NCBI GenBank assembly: GCA_900469345.1
Contig: UBWZ01000004.1
Coordinates: 1 to 64,000, forward strand
Direction: 5' to 3'
Length of the DNA stretch: 64,000 nucleotides
Origin: Hyphomicrobiales bacterium
Lineage (GTDB): Bacteria; Pseudomonadota; Alphaproteobacteria; Rhizobiales; Rhizobiaceae
Shown: positions 18,061-26,260 of the stretch, one piece after another
Layout of the letters: each line of letters begins with the position of its first letter
How positions within the stretch are numbered: position 1 is the stretch's first letter
The notes under the pieces: generated by a model
Told to the model about the DNA's origin: nothing
Seen by the model: the letters and a program-made list of their open reading frames with translations, nothing else
Databases searched by the model: none
Position numbers and translations under genes: made by a program

Positions 18061-18663
18061 TTACCGCAAGGCCCTGAGCCCAAACTCCACCAGGTCTTCC
18101 GGCGTGCCCACCCGCGTGTCTGTGAGACAGTTCGCAATCAGCTGCGGATGGCACAGGATGACCGTGGCGGACATGAAACATTCGGACGCAAGGTCGCTGT
18201 CCTGCCGCCGGAATTCACCCGCATCCATGCCCTGGCGGATCACGTCGGCCAACAGCAGCCGCAGGCGCTCGAGATGGCTCTCGACCACCGGCCACTGCTG
18301 CTCGATGGCGACGACCACCATTTCGTGAACCTTCTTTTCCTCGATCATCGTCTCGAGGGTGATCCGGTGCTGCTCGAGCACGTGATCGCGCAGCCGCTCC
18401 GTCGCGCTGACGTCCCGCTGCGCATTGCGCAGTGCCGCCTGGTAACCGGCATCCAGCATGCGCTGCGCCAGCGCCTGATGGATGTCCGACTTGGAGGCGA
18501 AAAACCGGTAGATGTTGGCAGGCGACATGCCGAGGTCGCGGGCGATGTCGGCCACGTTCGTCTTGCTGTAGCCGTAGTGCCTGAAGAGCCGCTCCGCCGC
18601 ATCGAGGATGCGATCGGCGTTCTCCTGGCGCGTGGCGTCTGCGACCTTGTCCTGCGTCAACAC
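18061..18663 (-). CDS. TetR/AcrR-family repressor of the RND efflux operon
   Basis: A 200-residue regulator. The helix-turn-helix occupies residues 18-62 (RILDAAERLFRHYGYSKTNV, then MSPANIYRFFASKSDI); the remainder is a helical ligand domain. The start is GTG 18663. It precedes the adaptor by 24 bases on the same strand, so repressor, adaptor and pump likely form one operon. The perfect inverted repeat just upstream of the start is the probable autoregulatory operator. A drug or hydrophobic ligand would relieve repression. Confidence 0.9.
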   Translation of the reverse strand: MLTQDKVADATRQENADRILDAAERLFRHYGYSKTNVADIARDLGMSPANIYRFFASKSDIHQALAQRMLDAGYQAALRNAQRDVSATERLRDHVLEQHRITLETMIEEKKVHEMVVVAIEQQWPVVESHLERLRLLLADVIRQGMDAGEFRRQDSDLASECFMSATVILCHPQLIANCLTDTRVGTPEDLVEFGLRALR

Positions 18664-18685
18664 GATGACCTCGAAACTGCTAATA

Positions 18686-18721
18686 TTACGAATGACGAAT
18701 TTTCATTTTCGTCATTCGTAA
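18686..18721. promoter_or_regulatory. Perfect inverted repeat, probable TetR operator
   Basis: TTACGAATGACGAA (18686-18699) and its exact complement TTCGTCATTCGTAA (18708-18721) are separated by 8 bases. It starts 23 bases upstream of the tetR GTG, in the AT-rich promoter region. Fourteen-base perfect arms in a GC-rich genome are very unlikely by chance and fit a TetR dimer site. Confidence 0.8.
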
Positions 18722-18792
18722 CCGCGTTACTGCGTTTAGTCAATGCTGCGAAGGCATGGCGTCCAACTTTTGCGTGCGGCGCGCTGGACCAG

Positions 18793-18817
18793 GGAACATT
18801 CGGCCGCATCCCGCATT
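18793..18817 (+). promoter_or_regulatory. EcfG-like promoter, weak match (GGAAC-N16-CATT)
   Basis: GGAAC at 18793-18797 and CATT at 18814-18817, one mismatch to CGTT, 48 bases upstream of the hybrid kinase start. Confidence 0.35.
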
Positions 18818-18864
18818 AAGCCAGATGGTGGAAAAGCGCTGCCACCAGGGGGACTGCGACCAGC

Positions 18865-20802
18865 ATGCCACAGAGTTATGAACATACGTTGCTCGGCGAG
18901 GAACGTTACCGTCTCCTTGTAGACGCCATAACCGACTACGCCATCTACATGCTTGATCCCGATGGCAGGATCGTCAGCTGGAATGCCGGCGCCGAGCGTT
19001 TCAAGGGATACGGCGCCGCAGAAATCCTGGGTCAGCATTTTTCGCGATTTTACACGCCGGAAGACAATCTCGGCAAGCTACCGGAACGGGCACTGCGGAC
19101 CGCTTCCACCGAGGGTCGCTTCGAAAACGAGGGCTGGCGCGTCCGCAAGGACGGCACCCGGTTCTGGGCGCATGTGATCGTCGATCCGATCTGGAGCCGG
19201 ACGGGCGGCCTGATCGGTTTCGCCAAGGTTACGCGCGACCTGACCGAGAGGAAGGCGGCGGAGGCAGAGATCCAGCGCAGCAGGGATCAGTTCGAGATCC
19301 TGGTCCAGGGCGTCAGCGATCACGCGCTCTATATGCTCGACCCCACCGGCCATGTCAGCAGCTGGAACGCCGGCGCGCAGCGCATCAAGGGCTACCGGGC
19401 CGAGGAGATCATCGGCAGCCACTTCTCGCGGTTCTACACGCAGCAGGACCTCGACAGCGGCGAGCCCGCGAAAAGCCTGGAGACTGCCAAGTTGACGGGC
19501 CGCGTGGAGCGGGAAGGCTGGCGGGTACGCAAGGACGGCACGCGCTTCTTCGCGCACGTGGTGCTCGACACCGTCCGCGACGACCGTGGCGAGATCATCG
19601 GGTTTGCCAAGATCACCCGCGACATCACCGAGAAAATGGAGACGCAGAAGGCGCTCACCAAGGCCCGCGAGGACCTGTTCCAGGCCCAGAAGCTCGAGGC
19701 GATCGGCCAGCTGACCGGCGGTGTCGCTCATGATTTCAACAACCTGCTGATGGCGATCCTCGGCAGCCTCGAAATGGTGCGCAAGCGCATGCCCTATGAT
19801 CCGGCCCTCACCCCGCTGCTCGACAACGCCATCCAGGGCGGCGAGCGCGGTGCGGCCCTCACCCAGCGCATGCTCGCCTTCTCGCGCCGCCAGGAACTGG
19901 ACATCAAGACGATCGACCTCGGCGATCTCGTCAACGGCATGATGGACTTCCTGCAGCGCCCGCTGGGCTCGTCGATCCGCATCTCGACCCGCATGCCCGA
20001 GCGCCCGGCCCTGGTCACCACCGATCCGGTGCAGATCGAGACCGCGCTTCTCAACCTGGTCGTCAATGCCCGCGACGCGATCTCCGGCGACGGCAGCATC
20101 GTGATCGGCATCGTCGAGCAGGAGATTGCCGGCACGGTCGGGCCGCTTGCGCCGGGGCATTACGTTCGCCTGTCCGTCACCGATACCGGTGAGGGCATGG
20201 ATCCGCAGACCCTGCAGCAGGCGACGACGCCATTCTTCACCACCAAGGGCGTCGGAAAGGGCACCGGGCTTGGCCTGTCCATGGTCCAAGGATTGACCGA
20301 GCAGTTGGGCGGCAGGCTTTTGATCGAAAGCCGCAAGGGCGCCGGAACGACCGTTTCGATGCTGCTGCCCCGTGCCGCCAACGGCCACCTCGCAACGGCG
20401 CAAGAGACAGTCGCTCCGATGGCGGACGATGCGGCGGCAAGGCCGCTCACCATTCTCGCGGTGGACGACGACGCCCTGGTGCTGATGAATACCTCCCTCA
20501 TGCTGGAGGATCTCGGGCACGCCGTGACGGAGGCCCATGGCGGCTTGGAGGCACTCGATCTTCTCAAAGCCGGCGGGATCGCCTTTGACCTCGTCATCAC
20601 CGACCACTCGATGCCGCGGATGACCGGATCGGAACTCGCTGCCGAAATCCGCCAGCTCTGGCCCGGCCTTCCCGTGATCCTGGCGACCGGCTATGCCGAG
20701 CTTCCCAAGGGCGGCGACAACAAGCTGCCTCGCCTGCCGAAACCGTTCACGCAAGGACAGTTGCAGGAGATCATTGCCCGGGTGATCGCAGCCTCGCGCT
20801 GA
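18865..20802 (+). CDS. PAS-PAS hybrid sensor histidine kinase with receiver domain
   Basis: A 645-residue protein without membrane segments. Two closely similar PAS domains lie at about 15-135 and 145-265; both contain YMLDP, SWNAGA and HFSRFYT, so they look like a tandem duplication. HisKA follows with the phospho-acceptor in GGVAHDFNNLL (about His288), then a HATPase_c domain (NLVVNARDAI, GTGLGLSMVQG). The C-terminus is a receiver domain with the phospho-Asp in VITDHSMPRMTG (about Asp578). It is likely a cytosolic redox, light or metabolite sensor. A BON-domain gene follows by 54 bases. Hybrid kinases of this layout often feed the general stress pathway, but no direct link is seen. Confidence 0.9.
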   Translation: MPQSYEHTLLGEERYRLLVDAITDYAIYMLDPDGRIVSWNAGAERFKGYGAAEILGQHFSRFYTPEDNLGKLPERALRTASTEGRFENEGWRVRKDGTRFWAHVIVDPIWSRTGGLIGFAKVTRDLTERKAAEAEIQRSRDQFEILVQGVSDHALYMLDPTGHVSSWNAGAQRIKGYRAEEIIGSHFSRFYTQQDLDSGEPAKSLETAKLTGRVEREGWRVRKDGTRFFAHVVLDTVRDDRGEIIGFAKITRDITEKMETQKALTKAREDLFQAQKLEAIGQLTGGVAHDFNNLLMAILGSLEMVRKRMPYDPALTPLLDNAIQGGERGAALTQRMLAFSRRQELDIKTIDLGDLVNGMMDFLQRPLGSSIRISTRMPERPALVTTDPVQIETALLNLVVNARDAISGDGSIVIGIVEQEIAGTVGPLAPGHYVRLSVTDTGEGMDPQTLQQATTPFFTTKGVGKGTGLGLSMVQGLTEQLGGRLLIESRKGAGTTVSMLLPRAANGHLATAQETVAPMADDAAARPLTILAVDDDALVLMNTSLMLEDLGHAVTEAHGGLEALDLLKAGGIAFDLVITDHSMPRMTGSELAAEIRQLWPGLPVILATGYAELPKGGDNKLPRLPKPFTQGQLQEIIARVIAASR

Positions 20803-20825
20803 ACAAATGCAGCCCCCGGGGCGTT
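20800..20825 (+). promoter_or_regulatory. EcfG-like promoter, one mismatch (TGAAC-N17-CGTT)
   Basis: TGAAC (20800-20804) and CGTT (20822-20825) lie 31 bases before the BON gene start, overlapping the kinase stop. Confidence 0.4.
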
Positions 20826-20856
20826 CTCGTGGGGATCTGAACCGGAGAACGCGCAG

Positions 20857-21159
20857 ATGGTCTACAAGCCCCAGCAATTTCACGAAACATCGCCGGAAGT
20901 CGAAACGGAATTCCCTCCCGCCGCCGTCCTCGAAGGATCGGTCTCGGACGCGCTTGCCACGGCCGGCGGCATAGACGCCACCCGCGTGACGGTAACGGCG
21001 AGCGGATCGGTGGTCACGCTTGCCGGCAGCGTGCTGCAGGAGGCCGAAGTTGCAAGGGCCGAGGAAGTGGCCCGCAGCATTCCCGGGGTTACCGAGGTGC
21101 GCAACAATCTCGGCGCCAGCGTCGCGAGCACAGCCGTCAATGATGCCAGAAGCCTCTGA
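20857..21159 (+). CDS. BON domain protein
   Basis: A 100-residue protein whose C-terminal 70 residues form one BON domain (VTVTASGSVVTLAGSV, then IPGVTEVRNNL). No signal peptide. BON domains bind phospholipids or peptidoglycan-associated ligands, and short BON proteins are common stress-regulated genes in rhizobia. It ends shortly before a strong terminator shared with the convergent glucose dehydrogenase. Confidence 0.83.
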   Translation: MVYKPQQFHETSPEVETEFPPAAVLEGSVSDALATAGGIDATRVTVTASGSVVTLAGSVLQEAEVARAEEVARSIPGVTEVRNNLGASVASTAVNDARSL

Positions 21160-21198
21160 GAGCTAAGCAGCCTCTGAGATCGCCAGACGATAGACAGC

Positions 21199-21233
21199 AA
21201 AAAGCCCGGAAGCGTCAGCTCCCGGGCTTTTTT
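21199..21233. terminator. Bidirectional rho-independent terminator
   Basis: AAAAAGCCCGG (21199-21209) pairs perfectly with CCGGGCTTTTT (21222-21232), with flanking A and T runs, between the convergent BON gene and glucose dehydrogenase gene. Confidence 0.88.
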
Positions 21234-21254
21234 CTTGGACACGTCTGCTGCGGG

Positions 21255-23597
21255 TTACCGCGGCAGTGCGTAGGCGATCACGTAGTCGCCGGGCTTCGTG
21301 CCGACCGAACCGTGGCCGCCGGCCACCATGACGACGAACTGGCGTCCGTCCTCAACCGCATAGGTCATCGGGGTGGACTGGCCGCCGGCCGGCAGCCGAG
21401 CTTGCCACAGCTCCTTGCCATTGGTGACGTCATAGGCACGCAGATAGTTGTCGACGGCGGCGCCCAGGAAGGCGATGCCGCCCTTGGTGACCATCGGTCC
21501 GCCGATGCCGGGCACGCCGACCTTGAAGGGTAGCGGCAGCGGCGTCATGTCGTGGACGGTGCCGTTGCGGTGCTTGTAGGCGATCTTGCCGGTGCGCAGG
21601 TCGGCGCCGGCGACATAGCCCCATGGCGGCGCCTGGCAGGGGATCTGCAGCGGGCCGAGGAAGGGACCCATGAAGACGCCGTAGGGTGCGCCGTCGTTGC
21701 GGTTGAGGCCCTGCTCGCTGCCCTTTTCGTCCTGGCCCTTGGCCGGCACGTCGGCGCGCGGCACCAGCTTGGAGGTGAAGGCGAGGTAGGTCGGCATGCC
21801 GAACACCACCTGGCGCTCGGGATCGACCGCCACGCTGCCCCAGTTGAAGGTCCCGAAATTGCCCGGGTAGATGATCGAGCCCTGCAGCGACGGCGGCGTG
21901 TAGCGGCCCTCGTACTTGTACTGGTGGAACCAGATGCGGCAGACCATCTGGTCGAACATGGTGACGCCCCACATGTCGTGTTCCTTGAGCGGCTCAGGCT
22001 TGAAGCTGAGCGCCGAGGTGGGCTGCGTCGGTGCCGTCCGGTCCTCGGGGATGGCACCGCCCGGTGCCGGCTCCTCGGTCACCGGCAGGATCGGCTCGCC
22101 GGTGCGGCGGTCAAGCACATAGATGTCGCCCTGCTTGGTGGGGCCGACCAGCGCCGGCACGACGCTGTTGTCCGTCTTGGTGATGTTGATGAGCACTGGC
22201 TGGGCCGGAACGTCCATGTCCCACAGGTCGTGGTGCACGAACTGACGCACCCATTTGTCGGCGCCGGTATTGATGTCGAGCGCGACGATGGAAGACGAGT
22301 ACTTCTCGACGCTTTCGCTGCGGTTCATGCCGAGCTGGTCCGGCACCTGGTTGCCGAGCGGGATGTAGACGAGACCCATGTCCTCGTCGACGGAAAAGAC
22401 TGACCAGCTGTTGGGCGAATTGGTGGTGTAGGTCTGGCCCGGCTGTAGCGGCTGGGTCTGGCTCGGATTGCCCGAATCCCAGTTCCACACCAGCTGCCCG
22501 GTGTTGACGTCGTAGGCGCGGATGACGCCGGACTGCTCCTGGGTGGAGTAGTTGTCGTTGACGGCGCCGCCGATGATGATCTTGCCGCCGGCGATCGCCG
22601 GTGGCGATGTCGAATAGTAGTAGCCGGCCGGATTGAACTTCATGCCGGTTTCGAGATGCAGCGTGCCCTTGTCCGCAAAGGACGGGCAGACCTGGCCGTT
22701 GGCCGCGTCGAGCGCGATCAGGCGTGCGTCGGAGGTCGGCAGGTAGACGCGTTCGGCGCAGGCGCTGCCGGCAGCCGCGGCCTGGTCCTTGTAGTAGCTG
22801 ACGCCACGGCAGGTCTGGTGCTGGCGATCGGGGTTCATGCCGGAATTGGCATCGAAGCGCCACTTTTCCTTGCCGGTTGTGGCATCGAGCGCGATTGCAA
22901 GATTGTGGGGCGTGCAGACGTAAAGCGAGCTGCCGATTTTGAGCGGCGTCACCTGGTAGGTGGTCTCGCCGACGTCGTCGGGGCGCTTGACGTCGCCCGT
23001 CTGATAGCGCCAGACTTCCTTCAGATCGGCGACGTTATCGACCTTGATCTGGTCGAGCGGCGAATAGCGCTGGCCGAACGGCGTGCGGCCGTACTGGTGC
23101 CAGTCACCGTCGGGCACGTTGCCGCCGAGCGGCGGGGCCGCGGAGACCGACTGCGTCGGCAGTTCGCCACTCTGGTCGTAGGGATCGAAGAACATCGACA
23201 GGCCGGCGACCACCACCGACAGCACGACGCTGATGGTGAGCGGAACGGCACTTGCGCCATAGCGGATGCCGCTGGGGCTCTGGAAGCCGAGCGGCTTGCG
23301 GATCCACGGCGTCAGCAGCCACATGCCGAGCACGATGATGACGCCGCCGCGCGGGCCAAGCTGCCACCAGTCGAAGCCCACTTCCCAGATCGCCCAGACG
23401 AGCGACAGGATGATGACGGCTGCATAGACATGCAGTGCAACCCGCTTGCGCAGAAACAAAAGCACGGCCGTCAGCACGAAGGCGAGGCCGCAGATGAGAT
23501 AATAGGCGCTGCCGCCGAGCATCAGCAGCTGCCCGCCGCCGATCGCCAGCGCGAGCCCGATCAGAGTAAATATGACCGCGGTGATCTTTAAAGCCAT
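21255..23597 (-). CDS. gcd: Membrane-bound PQQ-dependent glucose/quinate dehydrogenase
   Basis: A 780-residue quinoprotein. Four to five membrane helices occupy residues 1-140, followed by a periplasmic eight-bladed propeller. The start of the catalytic part (DGDWHQYGRTPFGQRYSPLD) and DVDTGQ/GKEKWRF-type tryptophan-docking repeats fit the Gcd family. It oxidises glucose or a related polyol in the periplasm and reduces ubiquinone. No PQQ biosynthesis genes are in the window, so the cofactor comes from elsewhere in the genome or the environment. Quinate or shikimate is an alternative substrate. Confidence 0.9.
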   Translation of the reverse strand: MALKITAVIFTLIGLALAIGGGQLLMLGGSAYYLICGLAFVLTAVLLFLRKRVALHVYAAVIILSLVWAIWEVGFDWWQLGPRGGVIIVLGMWLLTPWIRKPLGFQSPSGIRYGASAVPLTISVVLSVVVAGLSMFFDPYDQSGELPTQSVSAAPPLGGNVPDGDWHQYGRTPFGQRYSPLDQIKVDNVADLKEVWRYQTGDVKRPDDVGETTYQVTPLKIGSSLYVCTPHNLAIALDATTGKEKWRFDANSGMNPDRQHQTCRGVSYYKDQAAAAGSACAERVYLPTSDARLIALDAANGQVCPSFADKGTLHLETGMKFNPAGYYYSTSPPAIAGGKIIIGGAVNDNYSTQEQSGVIRAYDVNTGQLVWNWDSGNPSQTQPLQPGQTYTTNSPNSWSVFSVDEDMGLVYIPLGNQVPDQLGMNRSESVEKYSSSIVALDINTGADKWVRQFVHHDLWDMDVPAQPVLINITKTDNSVVPALVGPTKQGDIYVLDRRTGEPILPVTEEPAPGGAIPEDRTAPTQPTSALSFKPEPLKEHDMWGVTMFDQMVCRIWFHQYKYEGRYTPPSLQGSIIYPGNFGTFNWGSVAVDPERQVVFGMPTYLAFTSKLVPRADVPAKGQDEKGSEQGLNRNDGAPYGVFMGPFLGPLQIPCQAPPWGYVAGADLRTGKIAYKHRNGTVHDMTPLPLPFKVGVPGIGGPMVTKGGIAFLGAAVDNYLRAYDVTNGKELWQARLPAGGQSTPMTYAVEDGRQFVVMVAGGHGSVGTKPGDYVIAYALPR

Positions 23598-23660
23598 GGA
23601 GAAATCCCGTCCGAAGAAAACGTGGGGCGCGGGCGGAACCCTGCGCGAACCCGCGGCTTA

Positions 23661-23685
23661 AACCCGAAGAAGCATACAAAGTTCC
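23661..23685 (-). promoter_or_regulatory. EcfG-like promoter, weak match upstream of gcd (GGAAC-N16-GGTT)
   Basis: Minus-strand GGAAC (23685-23681) and GGTT (23664-23661), about 64 bases upstream of the gcd start; one mismatch in the -10 element. Confidence 0.28.
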
Positions 23686-23853
23686 AGCCGAGCCGCGCAG
23701 ACGCGACGATTCTTTGGGAACATGCGTGTGACTCGCGTGGTTCTATATCTTCGGCGCCGATGCCAACCGCTTTGAACTCTATTCAGGCGGCACGCAAGCC
23801 CGGACCGGCAACATCAGCGGCGGGGACGAATACCGCTGCGTAAGGGAGTAAGC

Positions 23854-24582
23854 ATGGCATTCGAACTTTACTACTGGGACGGCATTCCGGGCCGGGGCGA
23901 ATTCGTACGGCTCGCTCTCGAGCAGGCGGGCGCGGATTATATCGACGTTGCCCGTGACGGCGCCGGCACCCAGAAGATGATGGAATTTCTCCAGGGGCGC
24001 GGCGGCCTGCCGCTAACGCCGTTCGCTCCGCCCTTCCTGCGCGACGGAGATCTCGTCGTCGCCCACGTCGCCAACATTTTGCAATATCTGGGACCGAAAC
24101 TCGATCTGGTTCCGCAGGACGAGGCCTCCCGCATCGACGCCAATGGCCTGCAGCTGACGATCACCGACCTCGTTGCAGAAGCGCACGATACACATCACCC
24201 GATCAGCACGACAGATTACTTCGAGGACCAGCGCGAGGAGGCCAAGGCACGAACGCACGCCTTCCTGAAGCACCGCGTGCCGAAATTCCTGGGCTATTTC
24301 AATCGCATCTTGGAAGCCAACGCGGCCAAAGGCGAGTACCTGCTGGGCGACCGGCTGAGCTATGTCGATCTCTCGCTTTTCCAGGTGTCGCAGGGACTTG
24401 CCTATGCCTTCCCCAAAGCGCTGTCGGACTTCGACCGGGACTACCCGCAGGTGGCAGCGCTGCGCGATCGCGTCGCCGCCATGCCTCGGATCGTCGCCTA
24501 TATGAAGTCCGACCGTCACCTGCCGTTCAACGAAAACGGTGTCTTCCGCCACTACCCGGAACTCGATCGCGCTCCCGCCTGA
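23854..24582 (+). CDS. Glutathione S-transferase
   Basis: A 242-residue cytosolic protein with an N-terminal thioredoxin-like GST domain (ELYYWDGIPGRGEFVRLALE) and a C-terminal helical domain (LLGDRLSYVDLSLFQVSQGL). The N-terminal motif with Tyr and Gly-Arg-Gly resembles sigma/alpha-like GSTs. It probably conjugates or reduces electrophiles with glutathione. The gene stands alone and is followed by its own terminator. It starts after a 256-base gap with gcd in which I see only promoter-like matches. Confidence 0.85.
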   Translation: MAFELYYWDGIPGRGEFVRLALEQAGADYIDVARDGAGTQKMMEFLQGRGGLPLTPFAPPFLRDGDLVVAHVANILQYLGPKLDLVPQDEASRIDANGLQLTITDLVAEAHDTHHPISTTDYFEDQREEAKARTHAFLKHRVPKFLGYFNRILEANAAKGEYLLGDRLSYVDLSLFQVSQGLAYAFPKALSDFDRDYPQVAALRDRVAAMPRIVAYMKSDRHLPFNENGVFRHYPELDRAPA

Positions 24583-24608
24583 CGACAGCACACGATCTGC
24601 GCTTGCGT

Positions 24609-24642
24609 GGCCGGACGACGGCGTCCGGCCGACGGCTTTTTT
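24609..24642 (+). terminator. Rho-independent terminator after the GST gene
   Basis: GGCCGGACG (24609-24617) and CGTCCGGCC (24622-24630) around a 4-base loop, followed closely by a six-T run. Confidence 0.8.
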
Positions 24643-24661
24643 GAGAAAGTGAGGTTCGAGC

Positions 24662-25168
24662 TCAGCTCACCTCTTCGCCGAGCTCCCGAAGGATCTGGTG
24701 GCGGGCACGGTTGAGGCGGCTTTTGACCGTGCCGATCGCACAGTTGCAGATCTCGGCGGTTGCCTCGTAGCTTTCGCCGAGGATTGCCACCAGCGTCAGC
24801 ACCTCGCGGTAGTGAGGTGGCAGCTTTTCAAGCGCGCGCTGCACCTCGCGCGCCCGTGCCGCCATTTCCTGGGTAGCGGCCATCGGCGTATCGCCGGACA
24901 CGTTTTCTTCCACACCCGGGGCTTCGCGGCCGAGCACCTTGGAGCGGGTGTAGAAGGTGTTGCGCATGATGGTGAACATCCACGACTTCAGCTTCGTCCC
25001 GGGCTCGAACTTGTCGAGATTGGCCAAGGCCTTCATCAGCGTTTCCTGGACGAGATCGTCCGCATCGGATGAATTGCGGCAGAAGGTACGGGCGAAGGCG
25101 CGCAAAGCCGGGATGAGCCTCACTATGTCTGCACGTGCAGGATCACCATTCAACTGTGATTCAGACAC
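24662..25168 (-). CDS. ECF RNA polymerase sigma factor, EcfG (general stress) type
   Basis: A 168-residue sigma factor with region 2 at residues 12-80 (LIPALRAFARTFCRNSSDAD, then DLVQETLMKAL and SWMFTIMRNTFY) and region 4 at 110-160 (ALEKLPPHYREVLTLV, then CNCAIGTVKSRLNRAR). The LRAFART, GT-K-SWMFTIMRN-FY and IGTVKSRxNRAR signatures match EcfG-family sigma factors (RpoE2, RpoE5, SigT), which direct the alphaproteobacterial general stress response. The classical partners PhyR and a full NepR are not adjacent, so it may be a secondary EcfG paralogue. Its own promoter matches the EcfG consensus, implying positive autoregulation or control by another EcfG. It is divergent from ku. Confidence 0.82.
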   Translation of the reverse strand: MSESQLNGDPARADIVRLIPALRAFARTFCRNSSDADDLVQETLMKALANLDKFEPGTKLKSWMFTIMRNTFYTRSKVLGREAPGVEENVSGDTPMAATQEMAARAREVQRALEKLPPHYREVLTLVAILGESYEATAEICNCAIGTVKSRLNRARHQILRELGEEVS

Positions 25169-25215
25169 CGTTGCCTACCTCTTCTGAGTCTCAATGGCGG
25201 GAATGACGGTTGGCA

Positions 25216-25241
25216 AACGCATGCCCATCCGATTTGGTTCC
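25216..25241 (-). promoter_or_regulatory. EcfG-type promoter of the sigma factor gene
   Basis: Minus-strand GGAAC (25241-25237), 17-base spacer, CGTT (25219-25216), exact consensus. The sigma gene starts about 48 bases from the -10 element. Confidence 0.75.
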
Positions 25242-25273
25242 GCCAATCTGAACGCCTGTTCATGAAGGCAAAC

Positions 25274-25298
25274 GGAACAAAGAACTGCCCGCTGCGGT
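25274..25298 (+). promoter_or_regulatory. EcfG-like promoter of ku, one mismatch (GGAAC-N16-CGGT)
   Basis: GGAAC (25274-25278) and CGGT (25295-25298), 28 bases upstream of the ku GTG, divergent from the sigma-gene promoter. Confidence 0.5.
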
Positions 25299-25325
25299 TG
25301 ATAGAGCTTTCACGGAGTATCGATC

Positions 25326-26258
25326 GTGGCACCGCGTGCAAACTGGAAGGGCTACCTCAAAGTCGGCGAGCTGAGTTGCCAGGTGGCGCTCTACACGGCG
25401 GCCTCGACATCGGACCGCGTCAGCTTCCATATCGTCAACCGCGAGACCGGCCACCGTGTCCAGCGTCAGATGGTCGATGCGGACACGGGCGATGCCGTCG
25501 AATCCGACAACATCGTAAAGGGCTACGAAGTTTCGAGCGGGCAATACGTCTTCCTCGAACCGGACGAGATCAAGGCCGCGGTGCCCGACAGCGACAAGAC
25601 GCTGGAGCTCGACACCTTCATTCCCTGCAGCGGCGTCGACACCACCTATATCGATCGTCCCTATTACCTTGCTCCCGTCGACAAGCCTTCGGCCGAGATC
25701 TTTGCGCTGATCCGCGAGGGGCTGCAGGAAAACAGCGTCGCCGCCCTCGCCCGCACCGTGCTCTTCCGCAGGTTGCGGACGGTCCTGATCCGTCCGACCG
25801 AGGACGGCATGATCGCCAGCACCCTCAACTATGACTACGAGGTGAGGCCGGCGAGCGAGATTTTCTCCGACATCAAGACCTTCAAGATCGAGGGCGAAAT
25901 GCTCGATCTCGCCCGCCACATCATTGACACCAAGCGCGGCGAATTCGATCCGACCCGCTTCGACGACCGCTACGAAACGGCGCTGGCCGAACTCATCCGC
26001 GCCAAGATCGAAGGCCGCAAGATCAAGCGTAAGCCGACCCCGGAGCCGAAGAAGGTATCGAACCTCATGGACGCCCTGCGCGAAAGCCTGGGCGGCGGTT
26101 CGTCGGCAGCCTCCGAAAACACCGAGCCGAAGAAAGCCGCCGCCAAAAAGCCCGCGGCCAAAACCCCTGCTGCAAAGAAGGCCGCGACCGGCAAGACGAC
26201 TGCGAAGAAGAAGCCGGCATCCAGCAAGACCGCTGCTCCGCAGAAAAAGGCCAGCTGA
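25326..26258 (+). CDS. ku: Non-homologous end-joining protein Ku (first copy)
   Basis: A 310-residue bacterial Ku. The core (residues 1-250) begins MAPRANWKGYLKVGELSCQV and contains the conserved ring-forming strand pattern (YYLAP, KTLEL, VLIRP). The last 60 residues are Lys/Ala/Pro-rich, the extended tail that bacterial Ku uses for DNA threading and partner binding. Ku binds double-strand break ends and recruits LigD. Start is GTG 25326. The LigD gene follows 2 bases after the stop, so the pair is an operon. A second Ku gene faces it from the other side. Confidence 0.93.
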   Translation: MAPRANWKGYLKVGELSCQVALYTAASTSDRVSFHIVNRETGHRVQRQMVDADTGDAVESDNIVKGYEVSSGQYVFLEPDEIKAAVPDSDKTLELDTFIPCSGVDTTYIDRPYYLAPVDKPSAEIFALIREGLQENSVAALARTVLFRRLRTVLIRPTEDGMIASTLNYDYEVRPASEIFSDIKTFKIEGEMLDLARHIIDTKRGEFDPTRFDDRYETALAELIRAKIEGRKIKRKPTPEPKKVSNLMDALRESLGGGSSAASENTEPKKAAAKKPAAKTPAAKKAATGKTTAKKKPASSKTAAPQKKAS

Positions 26259-26260
26259 TC

